The notes: generated by a model not told the origin, from the letters alone. A DNA stretch of 64,000 nt from Polyporus tsugae (GCA_024305745.1 JAHRBS010000001.1:1054001-1118000), one strand, 5' to 3'. Shown: positions 1-12,241, counted from the stretch's first letter. Translations and numbers: made by a program.

Positions 1-142
1 TCTCCAACCGCCACACCTGTAAGCGTAAAATCCGTATCTCTAGGTGAGCCTTGAACGTGAATACGCCCCACCCCTCCCCAGAGTTGATGATTGTTCTGTT
101 CGGCATCAATCGACTAGCGGTTTTCGGTGTGCTGTGGCAGTC

Positions 143-1193
143 ATGTCCGCGATTCCCTCCACTGACCCGGAGGACATTACATCATCGGCTTTCGACTACG
201 AGCGCCGCCTTCCACATCCCAAGGCTATGGGGTGTTACTGGTGCCACAAGCTCGGTTCCCGTTCCCAGCAGTTGAAAAGATGCTCCAAGTGCGGCATCGT
301 CCTATATTGCAGCAAGGAATGTCAAGTCGCGTCGTGGCCTACGCATAAGTGAGTCGAGTTCTCTTGTGTCATGGGGGCCAATGCCAATGCGTCACGGTTT
401 ACCGACTGTTTATGTCCGTAGGTCCGCGTGTCTCGCCCCAGTCGAGTCGGAGCATCACGCCAAATTGACGAAAGCCTACCAGAAGTGGATGGACATCCAC
501 CACCTTTCCCTACACGCGCTCTCGGGTGGGCTCATAGGGTCTACGGGCGGCGTAGAGTTCAACCTCTCCAATCCGCGATCCCTGTTGGTCACCCTCTTCC
601 CCCACACCGACTCTTGGGACAATGGCGACCCCGCCAAATGGTTCTCCGTCGTCGACGCGAGGATCTGTGACAATGACGAGAACCCTTACGCGCCTGCTGA
701 ATGGATCGGCCAAGTTCGGGAGTCAGCCTTGGGGGAGCTCATACAAGTCAGTGGCGCGGACCCAGGACCCGACATTATTGGCGTTCTCCCCGTCACGTAC
801 TTCATCGTGAACGAGAAGACGACGATCCACGATCTCCATCCCATTAACCGCCAAGACACGGACTCCGAGACCCTTGAGTGTGGGGATTCTGGGGAATTGG
901 GTCCCGGGGGAGAGGAGTTTGTAGCTGGCGCCTACGACGATCTCGCGAACCTGTGCATCGCTTGCATCAACACCGGCATTGTGTTCCACGACCCTAAGGA
1001 CCAACGTGCGAACAAGTTCTTGCCAGAGGTTGGCTCGTATGTGCGTGCGAAGAGTGGCGGTAGTTGGCGATGGGCGCGGAAGGCTAGGGCTTGGGAGGTA
1101 CTGAACGAGGTCATGCAGATGCCGGACTCTGGGATGGACAAGGCTGGCTTTACTGCCCAGGAGTTATGGTGGATGTGGGGTCTGCGGTTCTGA
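143..1193 (+). CDS. MYND-type zinc finger protein (copy 1)
   Basis: Two exons (143-348, 422-1193) give 325 residues. The intron has a GTGAGT donor and a TAG acceptor, and it splits the Lys codon of the MYND motif. A MYND finger lies at about residues 32-75: CYWC, then CSKC, CSKEC and finally HKSAC, whose last Cys comes from exon 2. The rest, about 250 residues, is a conserved-looking domain (GGVEFNL, HDPKDQRANKFLP) that I cannot name. MYND fingers usually bind proline-rich partner peptides; the role here is unknown. The ATG at 143 was chosen because it is the first in frame and matches the start of the downstream copy. An open stretch before it lacks an ATG. Copy 2 follows about 660 bp downstream. 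Confidence 0.82.
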
Positions 1194-1724
1194 TGGAGTT
1201 CTCAAGCGTGGCCGTACTCGCCCAGCCCTAGCTTGTGCACTGCGGTGCTTTTTAATGCGCGTTCCAGATCTTGCAGTCGTTGTTTCTCAGTTACGTTTCG
1301 GACATGGATCGGTCGTATTTGACAGAATCCAAGAAGCCCTCAGTTGCACCGATGCTCGACCAATTTGATGGCAATAATAGCTGTAACTTCAACATACATA
1401 ATGCCCGATCCGTATTCCGCTCGGATGGGGTTGAGGAGGTACACCGTACGCAAACAATTTCTCGCCGGTAGACAGCTATATAGCATGCGTACACCTGTAG
1501 TACTTGTGATTACGTTGAACTACTATAAGATGCTCGGGATCGGGACTCGGACGCGGCCGACTACGAAGCGATCGCAAGGGACCGAGATGGTAGCCGAAGG
1601 ACGCGCATAAGTACTACTAGCCGACAGGAATGGCGATGATTTGGAATTGCCAGCTCAGGCTTGTCCACCTCACCCGGCTACGTCGTAGACAACCTCTAGT
1701 GACTAGCTTTACCCAGCTGCAGTT

Positions 1725-2914
1725 TTTCAACGGGCCACACCTGAGCACAAACACCGGCGTATCTAGGTAAAAGTCTTGGACTCGAATACGCTCCGCACGT
1801 TCTCAGAGCTGATGAATGACTCGTTTCAGCTCCGATCCGGATTCCGTACAGAATGTCGGTGATTACACGCGATGAGGACATCAACCCATTGACTTTCGAC
1901 TACTCGACTCTGAACGCGCGTCGCATTCCACATCCCAAGTCTCTCGGGTGCTACTGGTGCCACAAGCATGGTTCGAGCTTGCAGCAGTTGAAAAGATGCG
2001 CCAAGTGCAGCATTGTTCTATACTGCTGCAAGGAATGTCAAGTCGCATCATGGCCTACGCACAAGTGAGTCGAAGCCGTGATAATTCATGCATTGGCCAA
2101 TACCGATGCGTCACGTTTACTGACCCTGTATTTACAATGCAGACGAGAGTGTGTCTCCCAAGGCGAGTCCGCGCACCAGAGCAAGTTAACGAAGGCATAC
2201 CGCAAGTGGATAGAAGTGCACCAGCTTTCCCTATACGCCCTCTCAGCCGGGCTCATACGGTCTACCGGCGGCATAGAGTTCAACCTCGCCAACACGCGGT
2301 CCCTGCTGGTCACCCTCGTTCCCCATACCGAGTCTTGGGACGACGGCAACATTGCCGAAGCCTTCTCGATCGCGGATGCGCAAATCTTCGACAAGGACGA
2401 GAATCTCTACGCACGGGCTGAGTGGATCGGCGGTAGACCGCAGGATCGGGAAGCGGCGCTGCGGGAGCTCATTGAGAAGGACCCGCAGACCGAGGTCCTC
2501 GGCGTTTTCCCCGTCACGTACTTGATCGCGAACGAGCGGACGACGATGCACGACCTCCATCCCATTCGCCGCCAGGACCCCGACATTCTCGGGCGCAGGC
2601 AATCTGGGTATGCGGGCCTCGAGAAAGAGGAAGAGGAGTTTGTGGCCGACGCCTACGCCGATCTCGCGAACTTGTCCATCGCTTGCGTCAACGCGGGACT
2701 GGTGTTCCACGACCCGAAGGACCAACGGGCGAACGAGTTCTTGCCGGACGTGGGCACGTACTCGCGCGCGAAGCGGGGCGCCAGTTGGCGATGGGTGCGG
2801 ATGGCAGGGGCTTGGGAGATGATGAATATGATCATGCAGATGCCGGACTCTGGAATGGATAGGGCTGGCTTGACCGCCGAGCAGTTATGGAAGATGTGGG
2901 GGTTGTGGTACTGA
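1725..2914 (+). repeat. Second unit of a tandem gene duplication
   Basis: This unit resembles 1-1193 over the gene and also over about 120 bp upstream of the ATG. Both upstream stretches share a 'gtatctaggt' core, a Cys/Arg-like 'cgaatacgc' or 'tgaatacgc' block and 'cagag.tgatga'. The duplication therefore carried its promoter region with it. The two copies lie in the same orientation. Confidence 0.7.
1853..2914 (+). CDS. MYND-type zinc finger protein (copy 2)
   Basis: Two exons (1853-2064, 2143-2914) give 327 residues. Intron position and phase are identical to copy 1, and exon 2 is exactly the same length (772 nt) in both. The MYND cysteines are intact: CYWC, CAKC, CKEC and HKREC at the splice junction. 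The C-terminal half keeps GGIEFNL, HDPKDQRANEFLP and the closing MWGLWY motif. Codon use is GC-biased at third positions as in copy 1. The two proteins differ by many substitutions and by a small insertion/deletion near residue 185 (EKEEEEF here, GPGGEEF in copy 1). Both frames are open, so both may be functional. Molecular role unknown beyond a likely protein-protein interaction finger. Confidence 0.83.
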
Positions 2915-3800
2915 TGGAGTCATCTCAACGCACCATTAGTAGTGTCCCTGGCAGGCACACCCTAGTTCTGCTTCATATCCAGTATTCCATAGCACTAGTT
3001 CTAATCCTAGATCTCGTAGTCTTTGGCTTTACTGTAGGTCGGTGACATCGGACATCGTCCTATTCGACATCGGGGAAGCCCTCGCCAGTGGCTGGTCAAC
3101 TCGATGACATCAACTGGTCTTGCTAGGTTGCTTGCGTACAATGCGTAGACCCTCTCCTTCCAAAGGGCGAAACAAGGGGATGTCCTGACCTTACGGCCGA
3201 CCGCAAGCAGAAGGTGTGATGCCGACGGCCGGACACCCGCACGACGATCCGGATCGTCCCCGACTGATAAACGATTTGCGCCGTGCGGATACTGTAGATT
3301 TCGGTCTCCCAAGTAGCCAGACGGGTAGGGGTATAGGTTGCGGTAGGAACGTCATCGTATCACAAGTTATCAGCATCGCGAAAGCCCATGGACAAGGAGG
3401 CGAGGACTTGGCGACTGGACAATACTTGCCAGAGACGGTCGCGGTCATAAAATTCGACAAAATACAATGGCCAAATGGGGTTCTTCGGAGCCGGAAGCGC
3501 TGGTCCGTCAGTGCAGTGCCAAGTGCCATTGCGGTTTTTGGCCTCTTGCTTCCAGCAGCCTCCTTTACTGAGCTCTGAGTCCGAGCATTCCACTTCCTTT
3601 CAAGCTTGGCTTTGAAGATCTGAAGGGTGGCCTCACGGGGAGAATAGTTCGGGTGAGAAAAGTCGTGTTTGAACTGCAGTCTGCCAGGCCGCGGAGTCGA
3701 TCTCTAACTATAGAACCAGCTCGTCCGATCCCCTGTTGCCTATACCACCACTCAGTACTCAGTACCGGGCTGGGCCCGCTTCCCTTTCCCCTTCCTCAGC
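2915..3800. other. Intergenic; unassigned minus-strand ORFs
   Basis: Overlapping minus-strand open frames lie at about 3191-3593. One (3593-3360) reads NGTWHCTDG and PLYFVEFYDRDRLW, which looks protein-like. It has no clear start, splice partners or recognisable family, so I do not call a gene. The last 100 bases are pyrimidine-rich and probably form the 5' leader of the PL14-like gene. Confidence 0.4.
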
Positions 3801-5154
3801 ATGAGATCGGCTTTCTCTCTCTCGTCTGTCATGCTTCCCTCTGTGCTCACCATCCTTACCACCTTCACGGCAGTGGCTTGGTCGCAGCAGATCGCCGACG
3901 CGACGACTCTGGCTTCTCTCTACTCCCTCACGACGAGCACATCCATCCCCTTCCCCACCGCGACGCTCACCAGCTCCGATGCGCAATCCTTTATCGTCAA
4001 GGACTGGTCGCTCAGCAAGGGCAAGATCCAACAAGGCGGCGGGAACATTGCCTTCGTGAAGGACCCCTTCCCGAACAACCCTGCCCCCGTCTCCACCTCC
4101 AATATCACCGGGCCCGTGCTTCAGGTGAAGTACCCTGCTGGTGCGGTCGGTAGCGAGGCAAGCGGCATGCAGCTCTTCTCCCTCTGGAACACCTCGGACG
4201 GCTCCGCGTTCCAGAGCATGCTACTCACGTACGAGGTCGCCTTCGACTCCAACTTCGACTTCGTAAAGGGCGGCAAGCTCCCGGGGCTGAGGGGCGGGCC
4301 TGATCCGGACGGCTGCTCGGGAGGTTCGGCGGCGAACGGGAGCAACTGCTTCAGCTCGCGTCTCATGTGGCGGAAGGATGCGGCTGGCGAAGGTACGTCT
4401 CGCTCTTCGTTCCTCCGGACCAAATTTCAATATTGTCGTCGCCCGACGTCAAATACCCGGCATTGCGTCGTTTCGTGTTGACGCAATGGAAATGATACGC
4501 CGCATGCTAATTTTGGCCCACGTGGAAACGTCCAGTGTATGCGTACATTCCGACCTCAAATAACATCTGCTCCAACTCGGATTTCCTGTGCAACTCAGAT
4601 GGGTTCGGGACGAGCATCGACCGAGGGTCGTTCGCGTTCGTTCCTGGTCAGTGCGTACAATCGGTTTGCCAATTCTTGCCAGGAGAGTCGTGGTGGACTG
4701 AACTTTTCACTCTCCCCAAGGTGGAACCGCGTAACTCTGATTGTACGCCTTAACCAGCCTGTAAACACCGCTAATGGAGAAGTGGCCCTTTAGTATGTTA
4801 TCTTCGCACTTGCCTAATGTCTGGTGTGGGATCCTCATTTTCTTACTACACAGCTTCAACAACGTGAAGGCAATCGACGAACAGGCCCTGCAATACCGTG
4901 CTGCCTCGAGCCTGTCCATCGGTGGTCTCTACTTCTCCACGTTCTTCGGTGGAAGCGACTCCTCGTGGGCACCCCCATCCGACGTTAGCGCGTACTTCCG
5001 CAACATCCAGCTCTACGGCAGCTCATCGCCCTCGAACCTCACCGGCGCGAAGGTCGGCGGTGCCGCATCATCGCGGCCAAGCTTCTTGGCGGCGGCTTCG
5101 TGGTCTGCAGCAGCGCTCGCGCTCACAGGGGCAGTTTTTGGCTCGTTGCTCTAA
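3801..5154 (+). CDS. Secreted PL14-type polysaccharide lyase-like protein, probable GPI anchor
   Basis: Four exons (3801-4392, 4536-4650, 4721-4792, 4854-5154) give 359 residues. The N-terminus is a signal peptide with likely cleavage near AWS-QQ. The middle carries the polysaccharide-lyase-14-like core: GGKLPGLRGG, a CSGG...CFSSRLMWR block, VYAYIP, SIDRGSF and, rebuilt across introns, PGQ-WNRVTLIVRLN. The tail is Ser/Ala-rich and ends in a hydrophobic segment (LALTGAVFGSLL), as expected for GPI anchoring. Family members cleave uronic-acid polysaccharides such as glucuronan or alginate; the substrate here is inferred only. The donor GTGCGT at 4651 was chosen over an upstream GTCAGT because only it restores the QWN codon phase. 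Expected at the cell surface or wall. Confidence 0.78.
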
Positions 5155-5854
5155 CGCGACGATGTCATCACGACCACCACGACCCAGGGACCAATACCGG
5201 CGGGCCCCCGTTATACCAATGCTTGCATGGGGTCGCGCGTCACTGTTGTCATGTATCCCTCATATGATTCGGACTAGACGAACCATCGCTATCATGTCGG
5301 GACACTTCGCTATCGCTTTGCTACAATCGTTTGCATACTGCATATTACAATCTATCCTGTGCTCTTTCCGGTTTGCTTGCTGACTCATGACGTTCGACCA
5401 TTCCTCGCAGTCCAACATGCTACACGGGGCCAGAGTCCTGGGACGGAATTCGGTGATCTCTCGATGGGTGTACCGAGCTGATGGTTGTTTGGCTTTCTTA
5501 GGATCCAAGATCGACACCTTCAACCTGATCCTTCGGTCTGGAAAGTGTATGACTCAACCGTTCGAGAGGCGGAGAGGTGACGTCACGTATCCCTTGAAAG
5601 CCTCCTGCGCTTTCCGGATCGTGCGTCGAACGAACCCTGTATCAATGTGCCCGGGAGCGACTGTCAACCAAAGATCGAGCTGGTGGATGCCCGCAACGAA
5701 CTCACGTCAACGAGCGATTGCCCACGATTCTCGAGGTCATCCCCTTTAGCGCTTGACGGCAAGTCCACGATTGAAGACAGGTCCGTCTTATCCAGCATTT
5801 CTAAGCGGGCCTGAAAGTAGACCAGCTGGCCTGAAACTACGGTTACCTACACCC
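5155..5854. other. Intergenic, no gene seen
   Basis: Holds the 3' region of the PL14-like gene and of the small minus-strand gene that follows. The open frames here are short, lack splice support and resemble nothing I know. Confidence 0.5.
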
Positions 5855-6553
5855 TCATAACGGGATGTAGTGACAAAACCTACTTCGAAACGCCTCCAAA
5901 TCGGAACGTAAGTCTATGTCACGACGTCCTCTGTCAAACACACATTGATAACTCTCGATCTCATAGACTCACCTTGGAAACGCTTCATGCGGTACAACTC
6001 CTTCAAATCTTCCTCGCTCGGCCTTTTTTTCGCTTCTTGCACCCGCCCCGTGCGCTTACCCCAGGTTTCAGCGCTGCTGGAGACGCATATACCATGCCTC
6101 ACTCACCTGTTTGGGGTACACGCGCTTCTGCTCGATGTCCTTCTCCGCGGATCGGCGCGGGCGATGCTCCTGAAGCGCAGCGTTCACCTCGGGATATCTT
6201 CCGACCATAGCAGAAAGTATCGAGGATCCATGCGCTTGTTTAAATGACGGGAGCATGAGTCCAGCCGACTTTGCGTCGCCAGGAAACCAAGGCACCTTTG
6301 GGTCCTTGCGAGTCGGCAACGTGTCCTCCAAAGTTGACACGATGGCGTTCGGACGGGCGGGCACGGAGTTTGGCATAGTGCCCCGAGCTCGAGCGTCCTG
6401 GCCAGCTTGGGAGGCGGAGGTTCGTGAACCATGCCCGACCGCCGTCTTCGAGGCAGAGCACTCACCACCATTCACGGTCAGAAAGGTATCCCGGATCGTG
6501 TGCAGAAGCTCCTTGCCAAGCTCTGCCCAGCGCAAGAGCGACGCTTCGCGTTG
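5855..6553 (-). CDS. Unknown small protein, 5' end unresolved
   Basis: Read on the minus strand as exons 6553-6466, 6405-6107, 6054-5973 and 5913-5855. All joints are GT-AG (GTGAGT donors at three sites) and keep phase; the stop is TGA. The first joint is optional, since that 60-nt intron is also in frame. The peptide has a helical start (SLLRWAELGKEL), a middle with SFKQAHGSSILSAMVGRYPEV, and a charged C-terminus ending KELYRMKRFQ, DLRSDLEAFRSRF. The reading does not hold outside this splice pattern, which supports a real gene. No family recognised. The exon with the initiator Met lies upstream of 6553 and was not found. Confidence 0.45.
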
Positions 6554-7005
6554 CTACAGACCTAATAACTGTCCACTACGGACCACTTTTCACGCATGGC
6601 ACCGTCCTTCTACCGTCTCTGTCTTTAACTGTGCTGGCACAGATCTATAGCCGTCATATCGCCGTCAATCATGCTAGGGGACAATCGAAGCGGCTAGCAG
6701 GCCTTGAAGTAGCGGGCATCCGGCAAGTTGATTTATATCCGCATCACACGATGAGATAAAGGAGTACATGTTTTAAACTATATTCGATTCGCAGATGCGT
6801 CGCGTGCTTTCAGAGCAGCAACGAGAACGCTGCTTTATGCCCAGTGTCGGTGTCTTTGTCCTACACAGCGATCGCTGGACGTGCTTCCCCTCGTTCAAGC
6901 CCCCAAGGACGCGCGTCTGGGGGAGCCCTTAAATGATTGCACGAGGTCCGTACAGTGTGACTGACCGTACTTTTGCCTAACGTACGAACCCAACCCCATC
7001 TTACG
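6554..7005. other. Intergenic, probably divergent promoters
   Basis: Separates a minus-strand gene from a plus-strand gene, so it likely holds both promoters and the missing first exon of the minus-strand gene. No element is recognisable. Confidence 0.35.
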
Positions 7006-8313
7006 ATGCTCCCCATCGCTTGGATCACCTGCTGCTTCCTCCTCGGCGCTCTCGTAGGCACCATCAACAAGGCTGGAAAGAGCCCCTTCATGGTGCTGGC
7101 TCGCAGGGCTTATTCCACATCAATTCCAACTCGAACGATACATCTTCAAATTGCTCCGTACGTGCCTATCTGCTTCATTTATGCGGCAATGCCCCTCGAT
7201 GCTGACGGTTTGATCGTAGCCCCATCGGTCTTCCAACTTTGACTGGTCGAGTGGACGGTCCGACATGGACAAGTGGCAGCCATGCAGTCGATGCGAAAGT
7301 CCCTCCCGTAACTGCACACCCTGCGTTATACGATGTGTATTCCATAGGAGTATACGGATGGCCGATCAGCGACGACTCGGCTCTTGTTCCCGTCGTCAGT
7401 GGCATGTGCATGCTTTTGGCTGTCCTCGTGTACCTTCTCTGCACCTCGGATAGGCGTCGCTCGAAACGCGCAGTATGTTTCCCACTATTTCTTCAGGCGC
7501 ATGCTCGAGACTGAGGCGTCGCTTAGCCACAGAAACAGTCTAGCCATCCTTCGCAGATGGTTGATCGCGCAGTCAGCCCCGCGGATGTTCCTCCCAATAC
7601 TTCGCACTTCTGCCCACACCCGTGCTCGGTGTGTATTGCTGCCCAGCGGGGTGTCGTCGACGACCAAGTAGTCAGAACCATCCCCACTGACTTCGATAGG
7701 ATACGCGCCGAACTGGTGCAACTGCGGAAATGCGTCGACGCGCTCGTCGTGCGCATCTCCAAGGCCAACGAGACGCTGCACGAGCTCAATGCCACTCATG
7801 AGGAACTCTGCGACATCCTCGAGTCAATTAAGGACCGATCACCTAGTGGCTCCCCGGACGTTTCTACGTCTTCTTCCTGGAACCCCTGGTCCATCCCTCT
7901 TGACCACGACGCGTTTTCCAACACTCATTTCTCCTCCGACACCTTCCACGTGGAGGGTACAGTGCCACGGCGGAACTCCACCGCCCTCGACGATGACAGC
8001 AAGTACCTGAGCACGGCTCTCGGCCTCACGGACTGGAGCGACGTGCCCCCACGGAACGGCTACTACCCAACAGTACGTCTCCCCACATCGCCTACACCTA
8101 CAATGCAACCTAATCTGACGTCATCCATTCAAGCTCGACCTCCTGTTCTCGCGGAGTGAGCGCGGATCGCCCCAGGAAGCGTGGTACGTTCCGAGCGAAG
8201 AGCTCCGCGCATGGATCTTCCCAACGGGGGCCTCCAAGTTGACAAATGCGCTCCCACCAGCGACCACCACGACAGGATGCCCGGCCCCTCGGAGTCGCGC
8301 TTGCACGGGGTGA
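7006..8313 (+). CDS. Unknown single-pass membrane protein with coiled coil
   Basis: Four exons (7006-7157, 7220-7472, 7557-8072, 8134-8313) give 366 residues, all joints in phase with donors GTACGT, GTATGT and GTACGT. Residues 1-20 are hydrophobic (signal peptide or anchor, MLPIAWITCCFLLGALVG). A second hydrophobic segment near residue 115 (SALVPVVSGMCMLLAVLVYL) is followed by a basic stop-transfer cluster, DRRRSKR. Residues around 175-215 are a heptad-like helix (LVQLRKCVDALVVRISKANET). The remainder is Ser/Pro-rich and ends in a stretch that is read correctly only after the last splice (EAWYVPSEELRAWIFP). This suggests a type I protein with a cytoplasmic coiled-coil tail. No family recognised. 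Confidence 0.62.
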
Positions 8314-10244
8314 CTCAGAACCCTCGAAGAGCGGGTCTGCTGCTCGAAGAACTCGCGGGAGAAGGCTGATCTAGGGGATTGATATCTCGCTAGCGGTGGT
8401 TCTCGCTCGCGCGACCCTGGACGCAAAATTTATCCTCTGCACGCTTTCGCTTTCTCGTTCCTGTATGTACATGTGTTCCTAACGAACCGTTCCACTACCG
8501 TTCCTCGCATCGCGCGCACGCTCGCGCCGCACCCGTCCGTGGTCCGACCGCGCGGCGTCGGGGAGAGCTCGGGCTCCAAGGGCCCGGCGTGTAAGGACGG
8601 TTGGACGCCCTCTGTCCAACCGCCTCTGGCGGCCATGCAGCCGTCTGCGAACAAAAATCCGCTTATCCCGGGGAAACGGGCTGCGGAAATGCAACACGGC
8701 GAATACATGCGCATCACGCGCAGGACAATAGGCCGGACGCCAGTTACGTTGCCCCGGGCCTCCTTACGACGCCGGTTCCGAGAGGCTTATGTACTTAGTG
8801 TGCGTGCAGCAGGAGGATTGTGGCGCTTTGCGCTGCGTCTGATTGTGATTGACTGCGTCAGAGTGGAATGATCACCCTGCTGCCACTGCTATGCAAGGAG
8901 AGGGATGCGGTTGCAACGACAGTGGCCACAGACGGCAGGAAGTCGCAACACATCATCGCGTCACTGCGTCTCCGCGAATTTCTAGCGATGTGAACAACAC
9001 GGGGTCCCCGGGCGACTGGCGGTGACAAGTTCGCGCTGCGCGGAGGGGTTGAGTGCAGCGTCATATAAAACGCTTGCGTTCTGGGTCGCACTTCTCGGTT
9101 GGCGGGCGTTGCCAAGCTCGGCACATGTGTCGAGGAACGAGGCACTATATTCGCGACGCTGTGATATTGACCTTTGAAATTTGCGGCGCGTGCATTGGCG
9201 CCATCCGAGAGTACGTACTAAACGTCTTCCTACTGAATGACAATGTATCAGGGTTGATACCGCGCGGCGACAATGGGTTGCCCCTTGCGTTCAATCGGGT
9301 ACCAGACTTGTTAGATTAACAACACGCTGCACTTGCGCGCGCGTCCGACATTGGTAACGTAGAGACCAGTCGCCAGCGCGAAGATTGTGGCTACATACCA
9401 CCGCGCGCTATGGGGTGAACGTTGCCGTCACAGACGCGTTCGGTCCGAGGGTGCGCTGCGCGCGATGAGAAGAAGTTGACGTGGATGCGCGCGCGTAGCG
9501 TTAGGGACGCGAGCCTCGAGGCATATCGCCGAACGGCGAATACCAACCGAGTCCAGACGTCCCCGCACCATACGCTCTGGATCTGGGGCCGCCGCTTTAC
9601 TTCAGCACACATGCGTTGGGGCCGCGCGCGGCGTGGCGCCGATTACGATGGATGCAGAGGGATGGTATCCTAGCTTGCGTTGCCCTGCTGTCAGTGCGCG
9701 CTGGGAAGCATTGGAGAAGGGGCTGAAATGAATGTGATATGAAAGGACTCCGGTGTGGAGGTGCACATCGCTTCTCGCCTTCTCGTTCGATGGGAGACGC
9801 TGCATATCCATAATGCGGAGAGGAATTGGATGGCACGCCTGGACTTGGGGGGGGGGGGGGGGCCGGGGCAGGGCGGACATCGAGATTGGTAGGTTGGTAG
9901 CTGCATGGATCAAAGCGGGAGGGGAAGTGGCATAGGGAGGTGGGGAGGATGAAGCGGACAGAGGGGAATGCTGTGCAGAGGCTTCTGGCACTCGCGGCAG
10001 CCTTGCGACGACCCGTCTTGTCTCTCGAGCTCCGGGCCCACGATGACACACCAGCGGCGCTCCCTCGGGGCCCCTTCTCGTCTTATATGCGACGCGCAGA
10101 CGCAGGGAGAGAGACAAGCGGAGGACGGGTCGGACTTGGTGTCGAGCGCCGAGCTGGATGATAAAACCCGCAGATTCGATCGTCTCGCCTCCGCCTCCTC
10201 GGGCTCTTGAGCTCTATTAGACTCGCCGTCTCATACAATCCCGC
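8314..10244. other. Long GC-rich intergenic region with a 16-G run
   Basis: About 1.9 kb with no spliceable gene that I can support. Open frames on both strands are low-complexity, Arg/Pro/Ala-rich and typical of GC-rich noncoding DNA. A run of 16 G lies at 9847-9862. The last 200 bases, with pyrimidine tracts, probably contain the ERG8 promoter. Confidence 0.45.
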
Positions 10245-12241
10245 ATGGCCATGGCTTCTTCCTCTTCCTCCTCCTCCACCGTCGTTTCCTCGCCCGGCAA
10301 GGCCCTCGTCGCCGGGGGCTACCTCGTCCTCGAACCCGCCTACTCCGGCGTCGTCGTTTCCACCACCTCCCGCTTTTACACCGTCATCGACACAATCTCC
10401 GAGCCCCCTCCGTCTGCGCCAGATGGCCCGATTCAGATCCGCGTGAGATCACCACAGTTCCTGGACGCGACATGGCTCTACTTCGTCGAGTTCGATGGCC
10501 CCGACGTCGTCCGTGTCGAGCAGGTCGCTGACAAGTGAGTGTTTTAACGTTGTCTGCCTTCGTGCATGCGTCATCACCTTTCGATGCGTGTGGTGCGACA
10601 GTGGGGAATCTTCCGATGCATATTCTAACAATGTCATTCGATTTTCCGGTCGCTCCATCGCGCGTTGCGCTGATCGTGCTTCGTTTCGTTCGCCGCCCGA
10701 ACCTCCCATCCAAATCCGAACTCGAACCCGAATCGCGATCGTACCAGCACGGGGAGCGCCTCGGCCACCAAGAACAAGTTCGTCCATCTGGCGCTGCAGC
10801 GGACCCTGACGCTCGCCACCGAGCGCAGAAGCGCGGGGACGCTGCAGAACTCGCTCTCCCATGGCTTGGACATTACCATTGTGGGCGACAATGACTTCTA
10901 CTCCCAGCGCGCACAGGTAAGGTCTTCTTTTCGTCTGCTTCCCCGCTTGCAGTCGCTCAATCGCATTCCCTAGCTCGCAGACCAAAAATTGCCACAAACG
11001 CTGGACTCGCTCCAAAAGCTCCCCGCGTTTAACAAGACTGGCGTCCATCTCGCCGACGTGCACAAGACCGGTCTCGGATCGTCCGCCGCCCTCATCACCT
11101 CCCTCGTCTCCGGCCTCCTGCTTCACCTGAACGTCATCCCTGCAGACTCGTTCTTGACAGAGGGCGGCACCGAGTCCGCGAGCGAGGGCCGCAAGCTCGC
11201 GCACAACCTGTCCCAATACGTCCATTGCCTTGCACAGGGCAAGGTCGGCAGCGGCTTCGACGTCTCCGCGGCGGTGTTCGGCAGCCAGCTGTACACGCGC
11301 TTCGACCCCGCCGTCCTCGCCCCACTCATGTCCGAATCTGCTGTGAGTACTGTCGTTTCGGACTGCGCGGCAATAGATCGAACTCTGGACTGAATGCGTG
11401 CCGCCTTTGCTGCAGCCTTCGAACGCCCCGCTCGATGCCGTGCTCGCGCCCGCAAACAAGGCGTGGAACTACCGCGTCGAGCCGTTCAAGCTGCCCCCGC
11501 AGACGCGCCTCATGCTCGCGGATGTCGACGCCGGCTCCGACACGCCGTCGCTCGTCGGCAAGGTGCTCAAGTGGCGCAAGGAGCATCCTGCAGAGGCGGA
11601 CGCGCTCTGGGGCGCCATCGACGCGCTCAACATGCGCCTCAGCCGCGTCCTCGCGGGGCTCGCGGACAGGGAGGCGCGCAACCCGACCGCGTACCGCAAG
11701 GCGGTCAAGTACATCTCGACGATCCAGAGCGTGCAGTGGCTCGCGAACCCGAACATCACCGCGAATGAGAACCATGCCGAGTTCAAGGCGGTCATCGAGG
11801 CGTTCGTCGACGCGCGCCAGATATCGGAGGTATGTCCCGTCGGTCAGCGGTACCGTGCGCATCTCCCTCTGATGCTCCTCCCTCTCTCTCTCTCTATCTC
11901 AGGACATCCGCGACAACATGCGCAAAATGGGCGAGCTCGCCTCGGTGCCCATCGAGCCCTCGGAGCAGACCGCGCTCCTCGACACCTGCGTCGCCGTCGC
12001 GGGCGTCATCGGCGGCGGCGTCCCCGGCGCAGGCGGCTACGACGCGATCTGGCTCCTCGTCTGTGATCCGCCGAATTGCCCGCGCGAGGAGCTCCCGTCA
12101 GCCCGCGTCGAGCGCGTGTGGAGCACGTACAAGGGCCTGGACGTCTCCCCGCTCCTCGCGGCCGAGAGCGTGGCGAAGGGCGTGCGCGTGGAGAATCTGG
12201 ACAACGTCAAGGGCCTGAAGGAGGTCGTCCGTGCGCCATGA
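10245..12241 (+). CDS. ERG8: Phosphomevalonate kinase
   Basis: Five exons (10245-10534, 10748-10916, 10974-11342, 11416-11829, 11903-12241) give 526 residues. This GHMP-family kinase converts 5-phosphomevalonate to the diphosphate in the mevalonate/ergosterol pathway, in the cytosol. Recognisable parts are the N-terminal SSPGKALVAGGYLVLEP, the GHMP ATP loop HKTGLGSSAALITSL in exon 3, the KVGSGFDVSAAVFGS motif, and the C-terminal GAGGYDAIWLLV. The acceptor at 10973 (CTAG) rather than the next AG keeps the LADQKLP frame. Intron 1 is long (213 nt). The start is the first ATG; a second Met lies two codons on. Length fits fungal homologues. Confidence 0.95.

Noticed and set aside
3360..3593. Protein-like minus-strand ORF (NGTWHCTDG)
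   Set aside because: Neither a spliced extension nor a recognisable family was found, so it is kept only as a remark.
8473..8871. 132-residue plus-strand ORF in GC-rich DNA
   Set aside because: Composition like random GC-rich sequence, no domain, no good promoter or splice context.
10449..11459. 336-residue minus-strand open frame across ERG8
   Set aside because: Antisense shadow of GC-rich coding exons; composition is Arg/Gly/Glu-rich and it crosses ERG8 introns.
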